DNA of 64,000 nt, from the NCBI RefSeq assembly GCF_000400715.1, contig NZ_KE007347.1:565635-629634 (forward strand). The letters run 5' to 3'. This document shows positions 18,098 to 26,089 of the stretch, in pieces (position 1 is the stretch's first letter; each line of letters begins with the position of its first letter). The DNA comes from Acinetobacter genomosp. 15BJ. Its GTDB lineage: Bacteria; Pseudomonadota; Gammaproteobacteria; Pseudomonadales; Moraxellaceae. The notes beneath the pieces were generated by a model, which saw only the letters and a list, made by a program, of their open reading frames with translations, was not told the origin of the DNA and ran no database searches. The translations under genes were made by a program, and so were the position numbers.

Positions 18098-18775
18098 TTA
18101 GCTATGTTTTATTTTGGATCTACGTTTGGATTGGTAGATATAGCGAATGGAATCGACGACTTCTCCGACAAAAATACATTCTTCATCTAAGGGAATGATG
18201 TTGGGCTTGAATTCCGGATTTAGTGCTTGTAAGTATCGTGAATTATCGGTTTCGATAACAAGGCGCTTAAATGTCGCATCTTCATGTTTTCTCACCACAA
18301 TCATGTCACCCGATTGCATATCGCTATATTGCACAGTAGGGTCAACTAAAATGTAATCACCTTCATGAAAGACAGGATAATTACTTAAACCTTGTACCTT
18401 TAAATAAAAGCAGTCATCACAATCATCGGGTAGTGGCAGCCATTCCTCAATCTGTGTGATATCAACCGATTCAACATTGGTAAACACACCAGCTTGCACC
18501 CAAGACAATACGGGCGCCATATTGGCCTTTACCGGGGTGATGTTCAAAATATCATCATGACCTGATTCTTTTGGCGTAGCACTGCCGAGACCTGTTTGCA
18601 GCCAATAGGCATCTACACCTAGAAAATTAGCAATCGAAGGCAAATGTGATGATGAGCTTACCAGCCCTGTTTCAAGCTGGCTAAGTGCAGATTGGGTAAT
18701 GCCAACAGCAGCAACCACATCTTTTTGAGACTTCTTGGCTTTTTTTCTTGCTTCTTTGAGCCGATCTTTAAGCAT
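18098..18775 (-). CDS. Prophage CI-type repressor (XRE HTH plus S24 peptidase)
   Basis: Residues 1-60 form a Cro/CI helix-turn-helix (QKDVVAAVGITQSALSQLETG). Residues about 90-215 form a LexA/UmuD-type S24 self-cleavage domain: the cleavage site is Ala95-Gly96 (WVQAGV), the likely nucleophile is Ser131 (GLSNYP) and the likely general base is Lys170 (TFKRL). It should bind the repeats at 18808-18868 as a dimer and be inactivated by RecA-stimulated autocleavage after DNA damage. It is divergent from the Cro-like gene. Confidence 0.92.
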   Translation of the reverse strand: MLKDRLKEARKKAKKSQKDVVAAVGITQSALSQLETGLVSSSSHLPSIANFLGVDAYWLQTGLGSATPKESGHDDILNITPVKANMAPVLSWVQAGVFTNVESVDITQIEEWLPLPDDCDDCFYLKVQGLSNYPVFHEGDYILVDPTVQYSDMQSGDMIVVRKHEDATFKRLVIETDNSRYLQALNPEFKPNIIPLDEECIFVGEVVDSIRYIYQSKRRSKIKHS

Positions 18776-18807
18776 TTTAATGCACCTTAAATCAATGAAT
18801 TAAGAAT

Positions 18808-18868
18808 ATTAGCAAGCTAATGTGAAGTCAAATTAGTATTCTTATTGAATTAATATTAGTTTGCTAAT
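18808..18868. promoter_or_regulatory. Three-site operator between repressor and Cro-like genes
   Basis: ATTAGCAAGCTAAT (18808-18821), ATTAGTATTCTTAT (18832-18845) and ATTAGTTTGCTAAT (18855-18868) share the form ATTAG-N4-CTAAT and start 24 and 23 bp apart. Spacing of about two helical turns and position between divergent ci and cro genes match the OR1-OR3 arrangement of lambdoid phages. Confidence 0.75.
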
Positions 18869-18909
18869 ATAATTGGTCTGTCGATTAGGTTAAATGCTAG
18901 AGGTGCGGT

Positions 18910-19317
18910 ATGAACAAGTCAATCAACCCAAATATGCATATTAAGCAGAACTTAAATGCAGAAATTGAAGCATGGCTGGCTCAAGGTAATGCAATCACAA
19001 CAATCCAAAATAGCTATGAACAAAGATTGAAAGCAAGACCAAGCCATGTTGTAAAATTTGTATCTCAAGAAAAAACACAAAAAGAATTAAAGCGACTCGA
19101 AAGAATTGCGAATCAGGCCACAGAAGATCAGATCCATATGTTCAGTACTTGGTTGGATGAGCAAAAGGGGCGAGCTAAAGCTTTAGTGAACGTTCTAGGC
19201 TGTGCTCATAGTTATATTTCTCAAATCAAAAGTGCAACCAGACCTTGTACTAAAACACGGTTTGAAGAAATTCATCAGGCAATGAATATTGTTGAAGCGA
19301 GAGAAAAGTATCACTAA
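18910..19317 (+). CDS. Cro-like phage regulator
   Basis: A 135-residue protein divergent from the CI-type repressor. The last 50 residues look like a YdaS/Cro-type helix-turn-helix (GRAKALVNVLGCAHSYISQIKSA...). The first 80 residues are charged and mostly helical, probably for oligomerisation. An AGAGGTGCGGT sequence precedes the ATG. By position it should repress the repressor promoter or drive early lytic expression. The N-terminal extension is longer than in a classic Cro. Confidence 0.65.
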   Translation: MNKSINPNMHIKQNLNAEIEAWLAQGNAITTIQNSYEQRLKARPSHVVKFVSQEKTQKELKRLERIANQATEDQIHMFSTWLDEQKGRAKALVNVLGCAHSYISQIKSATRPCTKTRFEEIHQAMNIVEAREKYH

Positions 19318-19376
19318 CCGCAACAAATACAATGATCGCTAAATCACAAAATATATAATCAGTAAGAGGTGACGTT

Positions 19377-19928
19377 ATGAATGCAAATGTAGCAAAGTTT
19401 GAAAAATTTGAATGGTTAATGCAGGGGCTAAGCTTGCGTTCGCCAAATTTCGAGCCTTTTGTGCGTGGTACAGGCGAGAGAACATTGAGTTACGAAGATC
19501 GTTTAGGTGCAATTGCATCAATGTCTACACCACTGGCAAAGTCGGTCACGGCATTGATTGTGTTCGAACATAAAAGCAAGCAAGACTATGACGATGTCCG
19601 TCAGCATTTGGCTAAAGTATTTATTGAACAAGCAGTACGAGATAAAAAACGAGAGCCAGAACGTATTGCGATGTACCATTTGGCGGGATTGATAGCACGG
19701 ATGGTATTAGATTTTGTGTTAGATCCTGATTTAGAGGAAAACTATACAGCCAAGGGGCGTCTTGCTTATGCAGGTATTAGTCGCCATCAGATGAATGTTG
19801 ATAGTTATAGAAAGACATGGAAGGGTTATGAAAGCTTAATGATTCAGACGATTGAAACGGCTATCCTTGAGGCTGAGACTACGATTGAACAATATCGAAA
19901 AAATACTTACAAAAATATGCACGCATAG
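19377..19928 (+). CDS. Phage hypothetical protein, possible late regulator
   Basis: Not recognised by motif. A 183-residue soluble helical protein with many charged residues, preceded by a good AAGAGGTGAC site. It is the last gene of the early rightward unit and is followed by two terminators in tandem, then by lysis-type genes. In lambdoid and related phages that position holds the late antiterminator (Q-like). The regulator reading is inference from position only. Confidence 0.6.
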   Translation: MNANVAKFEKFEWLMQGLSLRSPNFEPFVRGTGERTLSYEDRLGAIASMSTPLAKSVTALIVFEHKSKQDYDDVRQHLAKVFIEQAVRDKKREPERIAMYHLAGLIARMVLDFVLDPDLEENYTAKGRLAYAGISRHQMNVDSYRKTWKGYESLMIQTIETAILEAETTIEQYRKNTYKNMHA

Positions 19929-20002
19929 GGATTCCATTATTTCGGAAACTAGGCTATAGTTTTTATATACTGGTCGTATTACATTTGACTTCGACCAAAA
20001 GT

Positions 20003-20030
20003 AAAAAGCTCGCATCTCGCGGGCTTTTTT
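20003..20030 (+). terminator. First of two tandem phage terminators
   Basis: AAAAGCTCGC ATCT CGCGGGCTTTTTT hairpin. Confidence 0.85.
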
Positions 20031-20037
20031 ATTGCCT

Positions 20038-20071
20038 AAAACTCGGTATCCGTCAGGAGCCGAGTTTTTTT
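20038..20071 (+). terminator. Second of two tandem phage terminators
   Basis: AAACTCGG / CCGAGTTTTTTT with a 13-nt loop, starting 8 bp after the first hairpin. Confidence 0.8.
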
Positions 20072-20153
20072 ATATCCGTAGAAATGCAATCGTCCATTTT
20101 AACTTTATTAAGTGGATGCTTTAAAAGCCAATAAATAACTCAAGGTGATTAAA

Positions 20154-20906
20154 ATGAATTGTGTCAATCATATGATGTTGGGTTCTTTTTCAATTAAACA
20201 CTTAGACATTCTTTCTTATGCAGACATTGTACCTGCCGTCATGCGAACCACAGCTGACCTAGTAGGTATGACTTATATACACGGAAATAATCAATTAGGT
20301 TCTATAAAAATAAGAGAAGTGGTCGATGGATCTTTAGCTATTTCAGCTTATTTTCAAGCACAAAAAGGTCGATTTTCATTTACCCATTCAAATACTACTA
20401 ACCAGTCAGTTGTGATTTTGGGTGTGGATTATGAGCCTAAAAATAAAGTAACAGTGAACAATATTGAGCAGGGCTTTGTTATTTATAGTCACTTTGACGC
20501 TGGTAAATTCGTGGTGGTATTGGGTGATTTTAATAGCTTAAATAATGTCACTTACACCCAAGATAATCCATCTGAAAACCCAATTGTGACTTTTGAAATT
20601 ACCAGTTCTCAATCGATGAATGTTTATATTGATTATGAGTTTGTCGGAGCATGGCATTCAAGTAATGCATTGAAATTGCCAAAGTATTATCAAGTCGTTG
20701 CACAGGAGGGTTTAACTCAGCTTGATTTTGATTTGCGTGAAGCCTATGCCAGTTTGGATTATAAAATGCCCGCTGAACTTGAAGATGGCGTCTATTACCA
20801 CTTAACCAGTCATGGTGAAATCTTGGGTTCAGAAGTCAAGGTCGGGGACTTTGTGCAGTTCCATGATCAGCAAAGTTGGATGATGCATTATCCACAATCT
20901 GTCTAA
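20154..20906 (+). CDS. Phage-associated hypothetical protein, 250 aa
   Basis: Not recognised. The ATG at 20154 is preceded by AAGGTG; a GTG at 20145 is also possible but would lie in that site. The product is beta-rich and weakly acidic, without signal or membrane segments. Residues about 60-165 look like a beta-sandwich, and the C-terminal 80 residues (PKYYQVVAQEGLTQLDFDLRE...) a separate domain. Lying between late-type terminators and a holin-like gene, it may be a virion tail or receptor-binding accessory. Confidence 0.6.
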   Translation: MNCVNHMMLGSFSIKHLDILSYADIVPAVMRTTADLVGMTYIHGNNQLGSIKIREVVDGSLAISAYFQAQKGRFSFTHSNTTNQSVVILGVDYEPKNKVTVNNIEQGFVIYSHFDAGKFVVVLGDFNSLNNVTYTQDNPSENPIVTFEITSSQSMNVYIDYEFVGAWHSSNALKLPKYYQVVAQEGLTQLDFDLREAYASLDYKMPAELEDGVYYHLTSHGEILGSEVKVGDFVQFHDQQSWMMHYPQSV

Positions 20907-20971
20907 ATTAAATTTTTTCAAGAACCATGGGAGTGATGATGGTTGGAAACTGAAAGATCAATCTACTCAAA

Positions 20972-21008
20972 CCAGGCCTTATCTTTAAACAAGTTGAGGC
21001 CTTTTTAT
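20972..21008 (+). terminator. Terminator in the prophage lysis region
   Basis: AGGCCT repeats (20974-20979 and 20997-21002) can pair around a 17-nt loop, followed by TTTTTATTT. Confidence 0.55.
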
Positions 21009-21022
21009 TTATGGAGGACAAA

Positions 21023-21418
21023 ATGACAGAGGTTGTTTCAGCGGGTGCAGGGATTGCAGCCGTGATTAAATCGTATGGAGTATTTTTTATTGTCTTCATG
21101 GCACTGAGCTTTATGTTTTTGGCTTGGATGGTTGTGATTATGACTCGACTACCCAAGTCTCGACGTGAATGGGTGGTTTCACTCATTTCAACCGCAGTCG
21201 GCAGTATTGCGGGTGGTGCTTTTGTGATCCAGCATTTTGGCTTGCAAGCATGGAGTGAAAATGCTTATGGCGCATTCGCATTAGGCGGTTTGTATTTTCT
21301 GTGTGGATTACCCGTTTGGGCGATTATCCGCTGGAGCTTTAACTATATTAATGCCAGAGAAAATTCAACCATTTTAGATGTAGCAAAAGAGGTGAAAGAC
21401 TTTAAAGACAAATTTTAA
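21023..21418 (+). CDS. Holin-like phage membrane protein
   Basis: The ATG at 21023 has an ATGGAGGAC ribosome site just upstream. The 131-residue product has three hydrophobic segments (about residues 14-45, 55-75 and 85-105) and a charged C-terminal tail (AKEVKDFKDKF). Small size, several membrane helices, a charged tail and position directly before an endolysin are the usual marks of a phage holin. A terminator with a UUCG loop separates it from the endolysin. Confidence 0.65.
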   Translation: MTEVVSAGAGIAAVIKSYGVFFIVFMALSFMFLAWMVVIMTRLPKSRREWVVSLISTAVGSIAGGAFVIQHFGLQAWSENAYGAFALGGLYFLCGLPVWAIIRWSFNYINARENSTILDVAKEVKDFKDKF

Positions 21419-21438
21419 ATAATAGATTCAATCCAATG

Positions 21439-21458
21439 CCGCCTTCGGGCGGTTTTTT
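21439..21458 (+). terminator. UUCG-loop terminator
   Basis: CCGCC TTCG GGCGG followed by TTTTTT. Confidence 0.9.
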
Positions 21459-21478
21459 ATTATAAAAAGGAAAATGAC

Positions 21479-22027
21479 ATGACAATAACACAAGACGGTT
21501 TCGATATTTTACGCAAAAAATTTGGCAAGTTGAGTCAATCTCAAGTCGATGGCATCAACTTCCTCATTTCTTTACTGGGCGAAGATAAGACGATTATCCC
21601 CACTCAAGCTGCTTATATCTTGGCAACGGCTTGGCATGAAACGGCTAAAACCATGCAACCAGTGATTGAATATGGTTCAGAAAAATATCTAAAGTCTAAG
21701 CAATATTATCCCTATATCGGCTATGGCTATGTGCAACTGACCTGGTTGGCAAACTATAAGCGAATGGGAGATTACTTAAAAATTGATTTAGTGAAAAATC
21801 CAAAGCTTGCTTTACAAGCAGATATTGCAGCCCGTGTCATGATTGTCGGTATGAAAAAAGGCATGTTCACAGGTAAAAAACTCGCGGATTACATCAATCA
21901 GGATGGAAAAGATTATATCAATGCGCGACGAATTATAAATGGAACGGATAAAGCAGAGTTGATTGCAGGCTATGCAGAGATATTTGAAAAAGCTTTGAAA
22001 TTGTCAAAGGAAATCAACTTTGCTTAA
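21479..22027 (+). CDS. Phage endolysin, GH19/chitinase-like
   Basis: The 182-residue product resembles GH19-type phage lysins: AAYILATAWHETAKTMQPV carries the catalytic His-Glu region, and YIGYGYVQLTWLANYKRMG is the substrate-groove motif. It should hydrolyse the glycan strands of peptidoglycan after a holin opens the inner membrane. No signal peptide is seen, consistent with holin-dependent release. AAAAGGAAAATGAC precedes the start. Confidence 0.85.
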   Translation: MTITQDGFDILRKKFGKLSQSQVDGINFLISLLGEDKTIIPTQAAYILATAWHETAKTMQPVIEYGSEKYLKSKQYYPYIGYGYVQLTWLANYKRMGDYLKIDLVKNPKLALQADIAARVMIVGMKKGMFTGKKLADYINQDGKDYINARRIINGTDKAELIAGYAEIFEKALKLSKEINFA

Positions 22028-22078
22028 TTGATTATTTTTCTTATAAAAAAATTTTAATTAAAATTAGAGGTTAATAAT

Positions 22079-23635
22079 ATGATAACAGACACAGAGGTTA
22101 CAACATGGGTAGGCCGTACCCAAGAAAGTAAGAATAAAGACATAATTCATTCTAAAGATTATGGTTTGTTGGGAGACGGTTCAGATGAGACTTTAAAACT
22201 ACATGCTTTGTTGCAGAATACTAATAGTTTAATTGTATTTGAGAAAAATAAAACCTATTGTTTTAAAGGAAGTCTTACGCTTAAAGGTAATACAATTTTA
22301 TTTAATTCATCGAAGTTGTTGAATCTAGAAGCACATCAAGATTGGTCAGTTTTAGTTTATGCAAATACATATATTATTGATGGTATAAATTTAACGATTC
22401 AAAGTGGCCATGGTTTAAGAATCCTTGAATCAAATGTAAAATGTGAATCTATATTTATAGAATCTTTAAATGAATCATTAAATATAGGGTGTATGCTTAG
22501 TTCAAACCTAACGAATTCTTTTGTTTCAAATATAGAGATTGGATCAATTTATACTAAAAACTTTAGTTCACATATCTTAATATATAAAGTCTTAAAATCT
22601 AAGATTGATATCGTATGGATGAATAACTATGTTACAGGATTATATTTTCGAGACTGTCAAGATAGTAAATTTGGGTATATTTATGCCCGAGGTCTGATGA
22701 CAAGTGGCATTGGCAGTGCTGGTCAAAATGGAGTTCTGCTAGAATCGACATTAGATAATAATGCAACTAAAAACTTATCCTTTAATGTTATCGATATTGA
22801 GGATTCAGCTGAGCATGGTATTCGTTTTGGTGGAGTTTATGCAATTGATAATGTTCATATGAATTATATTAAAACAAGAAATACAGGAGCAGGTTCAGCA
22901 GCAACAGGTGGTGGAGGCCTAAAAATACTTGGCGGTAATCGGACAGGAGCTTTTAACTATCATACTAATATTAGTATCGGTACTTTAATTAATGAAGACT
23001 GTTCAACGACAAAAGGGTTAAATAATTTTGCAGCATTAATTATTTCACATGTTAAGCATATTCATATCAATAAACATATTGTTAGTGCTGTACATAGTAC
23101 ATATAGTGCAAAATGAGGAATTCACTTAGCTTCATGTGAGGATGTTACTATTGGATCACAAAGTTACGATAAACTAGAGGGAAATGCAGTTCTATTTTAT
23201 ACGAATGAAGATCCTATGATGTCTGAACTTGATACGATCAAGAATATTAGACTATCTGATTTACAGCATGATGGTACACAGTCGAATCAGACAGCGGCTG
23301 TAATATTTTTTTCAGGTCAAGCTGTTAAAGTGAGTGATGTGCATATAGTTGCAAGAAATATAAAGCATAACTTTGTAGCTTATTCAACGAGTGTAACTTC
23401 AGGTCGTTATGAAAACATAAATATTGATGTAGAGTTTAAAGCCATTATAGCTACTGAGAATTTATTACCACCTTTACGTTTATCTCAAAACTCTGGTGAG
23501 TTTGTCGTTAATGTCACCGGTCCTTTTTTTGGTACGTTTGGACCAACGGCATCAAATGGTAGTAAATGGATTGATACAAAGAATGATACGTATTTTTTAA
23601 GAAAAGCTGGGGCTTGGTGTCAATTTTTGCTTTAA
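22079..23635 (+). pseudogene. Phage tailspike (pectate-lyase-like beta-helix) with in-frame UGA
   Basis: Frame 22079-23116 (345 aa) and frame 23216-23635 (139 aa) are in the same register. Reading through the TGA at 23114-23116 gives one uninterrupted 517-residue protein; the intervening codons (GIHLASCEDVTIGSQSY...) continue the beta-helix pattern. The N-terminus has the SKDYGLLGDGSDET motif of pectate-lyase-superfamily tailspikes, which often depolymerise host capsule. The simplest reading is a nonsense mutation in a decaying prophage. UGA read-through or a sequencing error are alternatives. The first piece alone may still be translated. Confidence 0.8.
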
Positions 23636-23680
23636 GCTGCTACGTTGAAGGCATTATTATTGTGGCTAATTAAATCAGGC

Positions 23681-23706
23681 AAAACTCACGCTGAATCAGC
23701 GTGAGT
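23681..23706 (-). terminator. Terminator of the HD-GNAT gene
   Basis: ACTCACGC / GCGTGAGT stem with TTTT on the reverse-strand side. It also closes the prophage region. Confidence 0.65.
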
Positions 23707-23722
23707 CCTTAGTTAGACTTCC

Positions 23723-24793
23723 TTACTCAGTCGCATTAAATGCATCACTATAAACCACTTCACCTGTTGGTACATATTCAGTAAAAGGCAAGATCTGGAA
23801 ATATTCGGCAGGGACGCCTGCTAATACCAGTCTTGAGTCTGCTTTAAAACCGAATCGACCATAGTATTCTGGCTCACCTAATAAAACACAACCCACAGCA
23901 TCCAAATCTTTAAGCGCTTCGATACCAGCATACATCAGTTTAGAACCTACTCCTTGACCTTGATATTCTGGGAGTACCGAGATCGGACCAAGTCCATACC
24001 AACCTGTTGTTGTACCATCAGAAATCTGTACGGGCGAAAAGGCAATATGACCAATAATCTTATTGTTACAAGCCGCGACTAGGGAAAGCGTAAGCTGATT
24101 GGAATTACGTAGTGCATTCACAATAAATTGCTCGGTATGGCTTGAATGTTGTTCTGTCGCAAAAGCGGCTTTGGTTAAATTAAAAATACGCTCAATGTCG
24201 GATGGATTTTCATCGCGAATATGTATATTCATCTTAATTCTCTCTTGCGTTTCCTCATCTAAAATTGCTCGAATTTGTTTGAGTAACGGAGAGTCATTTG
24301 TATATTTTTCTCCATAACTTAAGTTAAATTCATAATCAAAATCAGGTGAGTTGATTCCTTGATTGTGTTGAAGGATGGTTTCTAACTTATCTAATGCCTT
24401 AACGATTTTTGCTTCTGGTGTTGTTGCATCTTCATATTCTTGCCAAAGTGATCGAATCAACATTTGAGGTTGATCATCTAAACATTCGGTTAATTGATAA
24501 AGATCCTGTTTTTCCTGCTGATTCTTAGCTGGAAACTGATCTTTCAGAATGGCTGGAATATCCCCATGAATGGCTTCGCCAAGATCATGAATTAAACATA
24601 TTTTCAGTAACTTCTCAAAATCAATGTCTTTAAATTGATCTGCAAAAATCACCGCCATTAAGCATAAACGCCAGCTGTGTTCTGCGGTACTTTCCTGACG
24701 GCCATTTGATGTATGTGAAAAGCGAGTCACGTTTTTTAATTTTTCCGCTTCACGTAAAAATGTTAAGCGATTTTGAATTACGTTTAGTTCCAT
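23723..24793 (-). CDS. HD-domain phosphohydrolase fused to a YjhQ-like GNAT acetyltransferase
   Basis: The Met at 24793 is chosen (356 aa); the open frame reaches 24871 only through a TTG inside a palindrome. Residues 1-185 are an HD hydrolase of the YfbR/HDDC2 5'-nucleotidase type: His39 (STAEHSW), His69-Asp70 (LIHDLGE), Asp135 (KALDKLE). Residues 188-356 are a GNAT domain with the acetyl-CoA motif LPEYQGQGVGSKLM. Met188 (ATG at 24232) has a purine-rich AAGAGAGA upstream and could start a stand-alone GNAT protein. The gene follows the TopAI/YjhX homologue, where E. coli has the YjhQ GNAT antitoxin. Confidence 0.82.
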   Translation of the reverse strand: MELNVIQNRLTFLREAEKLKNVTRFSHTSNGRQESTAEHSWRLCLMAVIFADQFKDIDFEKLLKICLIHDLGEAIHGDIPAILKDQFPAKNQQEKQDLYQLTECLDDQPQMLIRSLWQEYEDATTPEAKIVKALDKLETILQHNQGINSPDFDYEFNLSYGEKYTNDSPLLKQIRAILDEETQERIKMNIHIRDENPSDIERIFNLTKAAFATEQHSSHTEQFIVNALRNSNQLTLSLVAACNNKIIGHIAFSPVQISDGTTTGWYGLGPISVLPEYQGQGVGSKLMYAGIEALKDLDAVGCVLLGEPEYYGRFGFKADSRLVLAGVPAEYFQILPFTEYVPTGEVVYSDAFNATE

Positions 24794-24854
24794 TTTCTTT
24801 CTCAAAAATAAACCATATGTAATTTGGATAGACCTGATTGATCCAACAGTAGGA

Positions 24855-24912
24855 TAGACAATCGTTAACAATCATGGGTTTATCCAAACCTATGATTGTT
24901 AACGATTGTCTA
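24855..24912. repeat. 58-bp near-perfect palindrome overlapping the topAI stop codon
   Basis: Arms 24855-24881 and 24886-24912 match at 26 of 27 positions around a 4-nt loop; the odd pair is G:U in plus-strand RNA. The right arm contains the last three codons and stop of the topAI-like gene; the left arm lies upstream of the HD-GNAT start. No U-tract follows in either direction, so it is not a standard terminator. An RNA processing or translation-control hairpin, or a mobile-element scar, are possible. Confidence 0.85.
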
Positions 24913-25156
24913 ACTGAGGGCGTACAGATCTAAGCCCATGTAGATTAATTTGATAGGGCTGCCCATTACAGGATTTGATTAGTTTTTTCTTTCTTAGCTT
25001 ATTAAAAACTTCGAGGTTGCAATCAGACAGCAAGAAACCTTCTCGGCTATAGCATTCTACAGCGATGGTTTGACCAGCATTATTGCGAAGTTTTACGATT
25101 TTTCCGCCTTTAGCCAAGACGTGAAGTGTCCGTTGTTCGGACTTAGATAAGTTCAT
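24899..25156 (-). CDS. TopAI/YjhX family toxin homologue
   Basis: The 85 residues match the YjhX (UPF0386) family along their whole length, with the signatures [46 protein letters not shown] and the C-terminal DNR. In E. coli YjhX is TopAI, which inhibits topoisomerase I and is neutralised by the adjacent GNAT protein YjhQ. Here the next gene on the strand is an HD-GNAT fusion, 105 bp away across a large palindrome. The ribosome binding site is weak, as is common for toxins. Family assignment is by recognition, not by search. Confidence 0.88.
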   Translation of the reverse strand: MNLSKSEQRTLHVLAKGGKIVKLRNNAGQTIAVECYSREGFLLSDCNLEVFNKLRKKKLIKSCNGQPYQINLHGLRSVRPQLDNR

Positions 25157-25389
25157 GTTGTTATCCAGATATAAGTAATCAGAAGCAAAGTTAGGCTTGA
25201 AGCCAAAAAATTCGCGAAGATAACCAATTTCAATATGTGATTGAAATGTAGTTACCAGATTACTGCTATCTCCAACATAAAACCCTCAATATGGATGGGA
25301 TACGATGTGTATCGCTAGAAATACTAAAGCAAGATAAATTAAAAAGCAATAATTGCGTTAAAAATAACATTTTGACGCAGAGTCAAGTC

Positions 25390-25923
25390 TTATTTTTTCG
25401 GTCGTTTTTCTTTGAGTCGCAAGTAGGCCGGTACAGATTTCTTTGCTTGCCGACGTAGCATAACTTTAATGTATAACACGATGGCAAAACATGCGGTGGC
25501 AACGGTGAGCATCAGGCTGTTCATATAGCTCATGACTGAGCTAACGTAGCCTATGGTTGCTAGACGACGCTGCATACGTTCAACTTGTGTACTTGATTCA
25601 ATCCCAGTGATTGCCCATGTGCATAAATGCTCGCAGTTATTAATAATGAGGTGGTAGTGATTTTCATGCATGCGTGAGCGCATACGCCGTACAACAGCTT
25701 TGGCTTTGTAGCGTGGGGATTGATAATGTCTCGTATAAATTGGTTTACCACGGGCAAAACGCTGGATAGACGTCATTTCAATCGGATGCTTTTTAAAAAT
25801 ATGAGCAAACCCAGAATAATGAATAACCCGTCCACGACCTGCATAGATACCATGATGGCTATAGCCAAAGTTTTTTACGATGAGGTGAGCGCCAATTGAA
25901 TAGCGTGGGTGTTTTTGCTGCAT
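25390..25923 (-). CDS. LRAT/NlpC-P60-like protein with C-terminal membrane anchor
   Basis: The Met at 25923 is preferred (177 aa); the open frame reaches 25974. The LRAT-type (permuted papain fold) signatures are IGAHLIVKNFGYSHHGIYAG, with the active-site His, and NNCEHLCTWA, with the catalytic Cys. A hydrophobic segment (about residues 127-150) and a basic tail (LRRQAKKS...RLKEKRPKK) follow. Such enzymes act as acyltransferases or thiol hydrolases on lipids or proteins. The membrane anchor suggests a lipid substrate, by inference. It lies in the accessory block behind the prophage. Confidence 0.75.
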   Translation of the reverse strand: MQQKHPRYSIGAHLIVKNFGYSHHGIYAGRGRVIHYSGFAHIFKKHPIEMTSIQRFARGKPIYTRHYQSPRYKAKAVVRRMRSRMHENHYHLIINNCEHLCTWAITGIESSTQVERMQRRLATIGYVSSVMSYMNSLMLTVATACFAIVLYIKVMLRRQAKKSVPAYLRLKEKRPKK

Positions 25924-26089
25924 GTCGATACTATGATGTTTACACTGGTATTTTAGTGAAAAAATGTGAATCAATCGAGCCTATTTGCAGCACCAAGTTC
26001 ATGATTATGTGTGGCGTTTGTATCTGCTATTTTTGCGGTATGCCTTGCTATGGGACAATGACGCAAATCTATGCTTAAACTTCGTATTT

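Noticed and set aside
18016..23722. Attachment-site direct repeats flanking the prophage
   Set aside because: I compared both flanks by eye and found no convincing shared stretch; a computed search would be needed.
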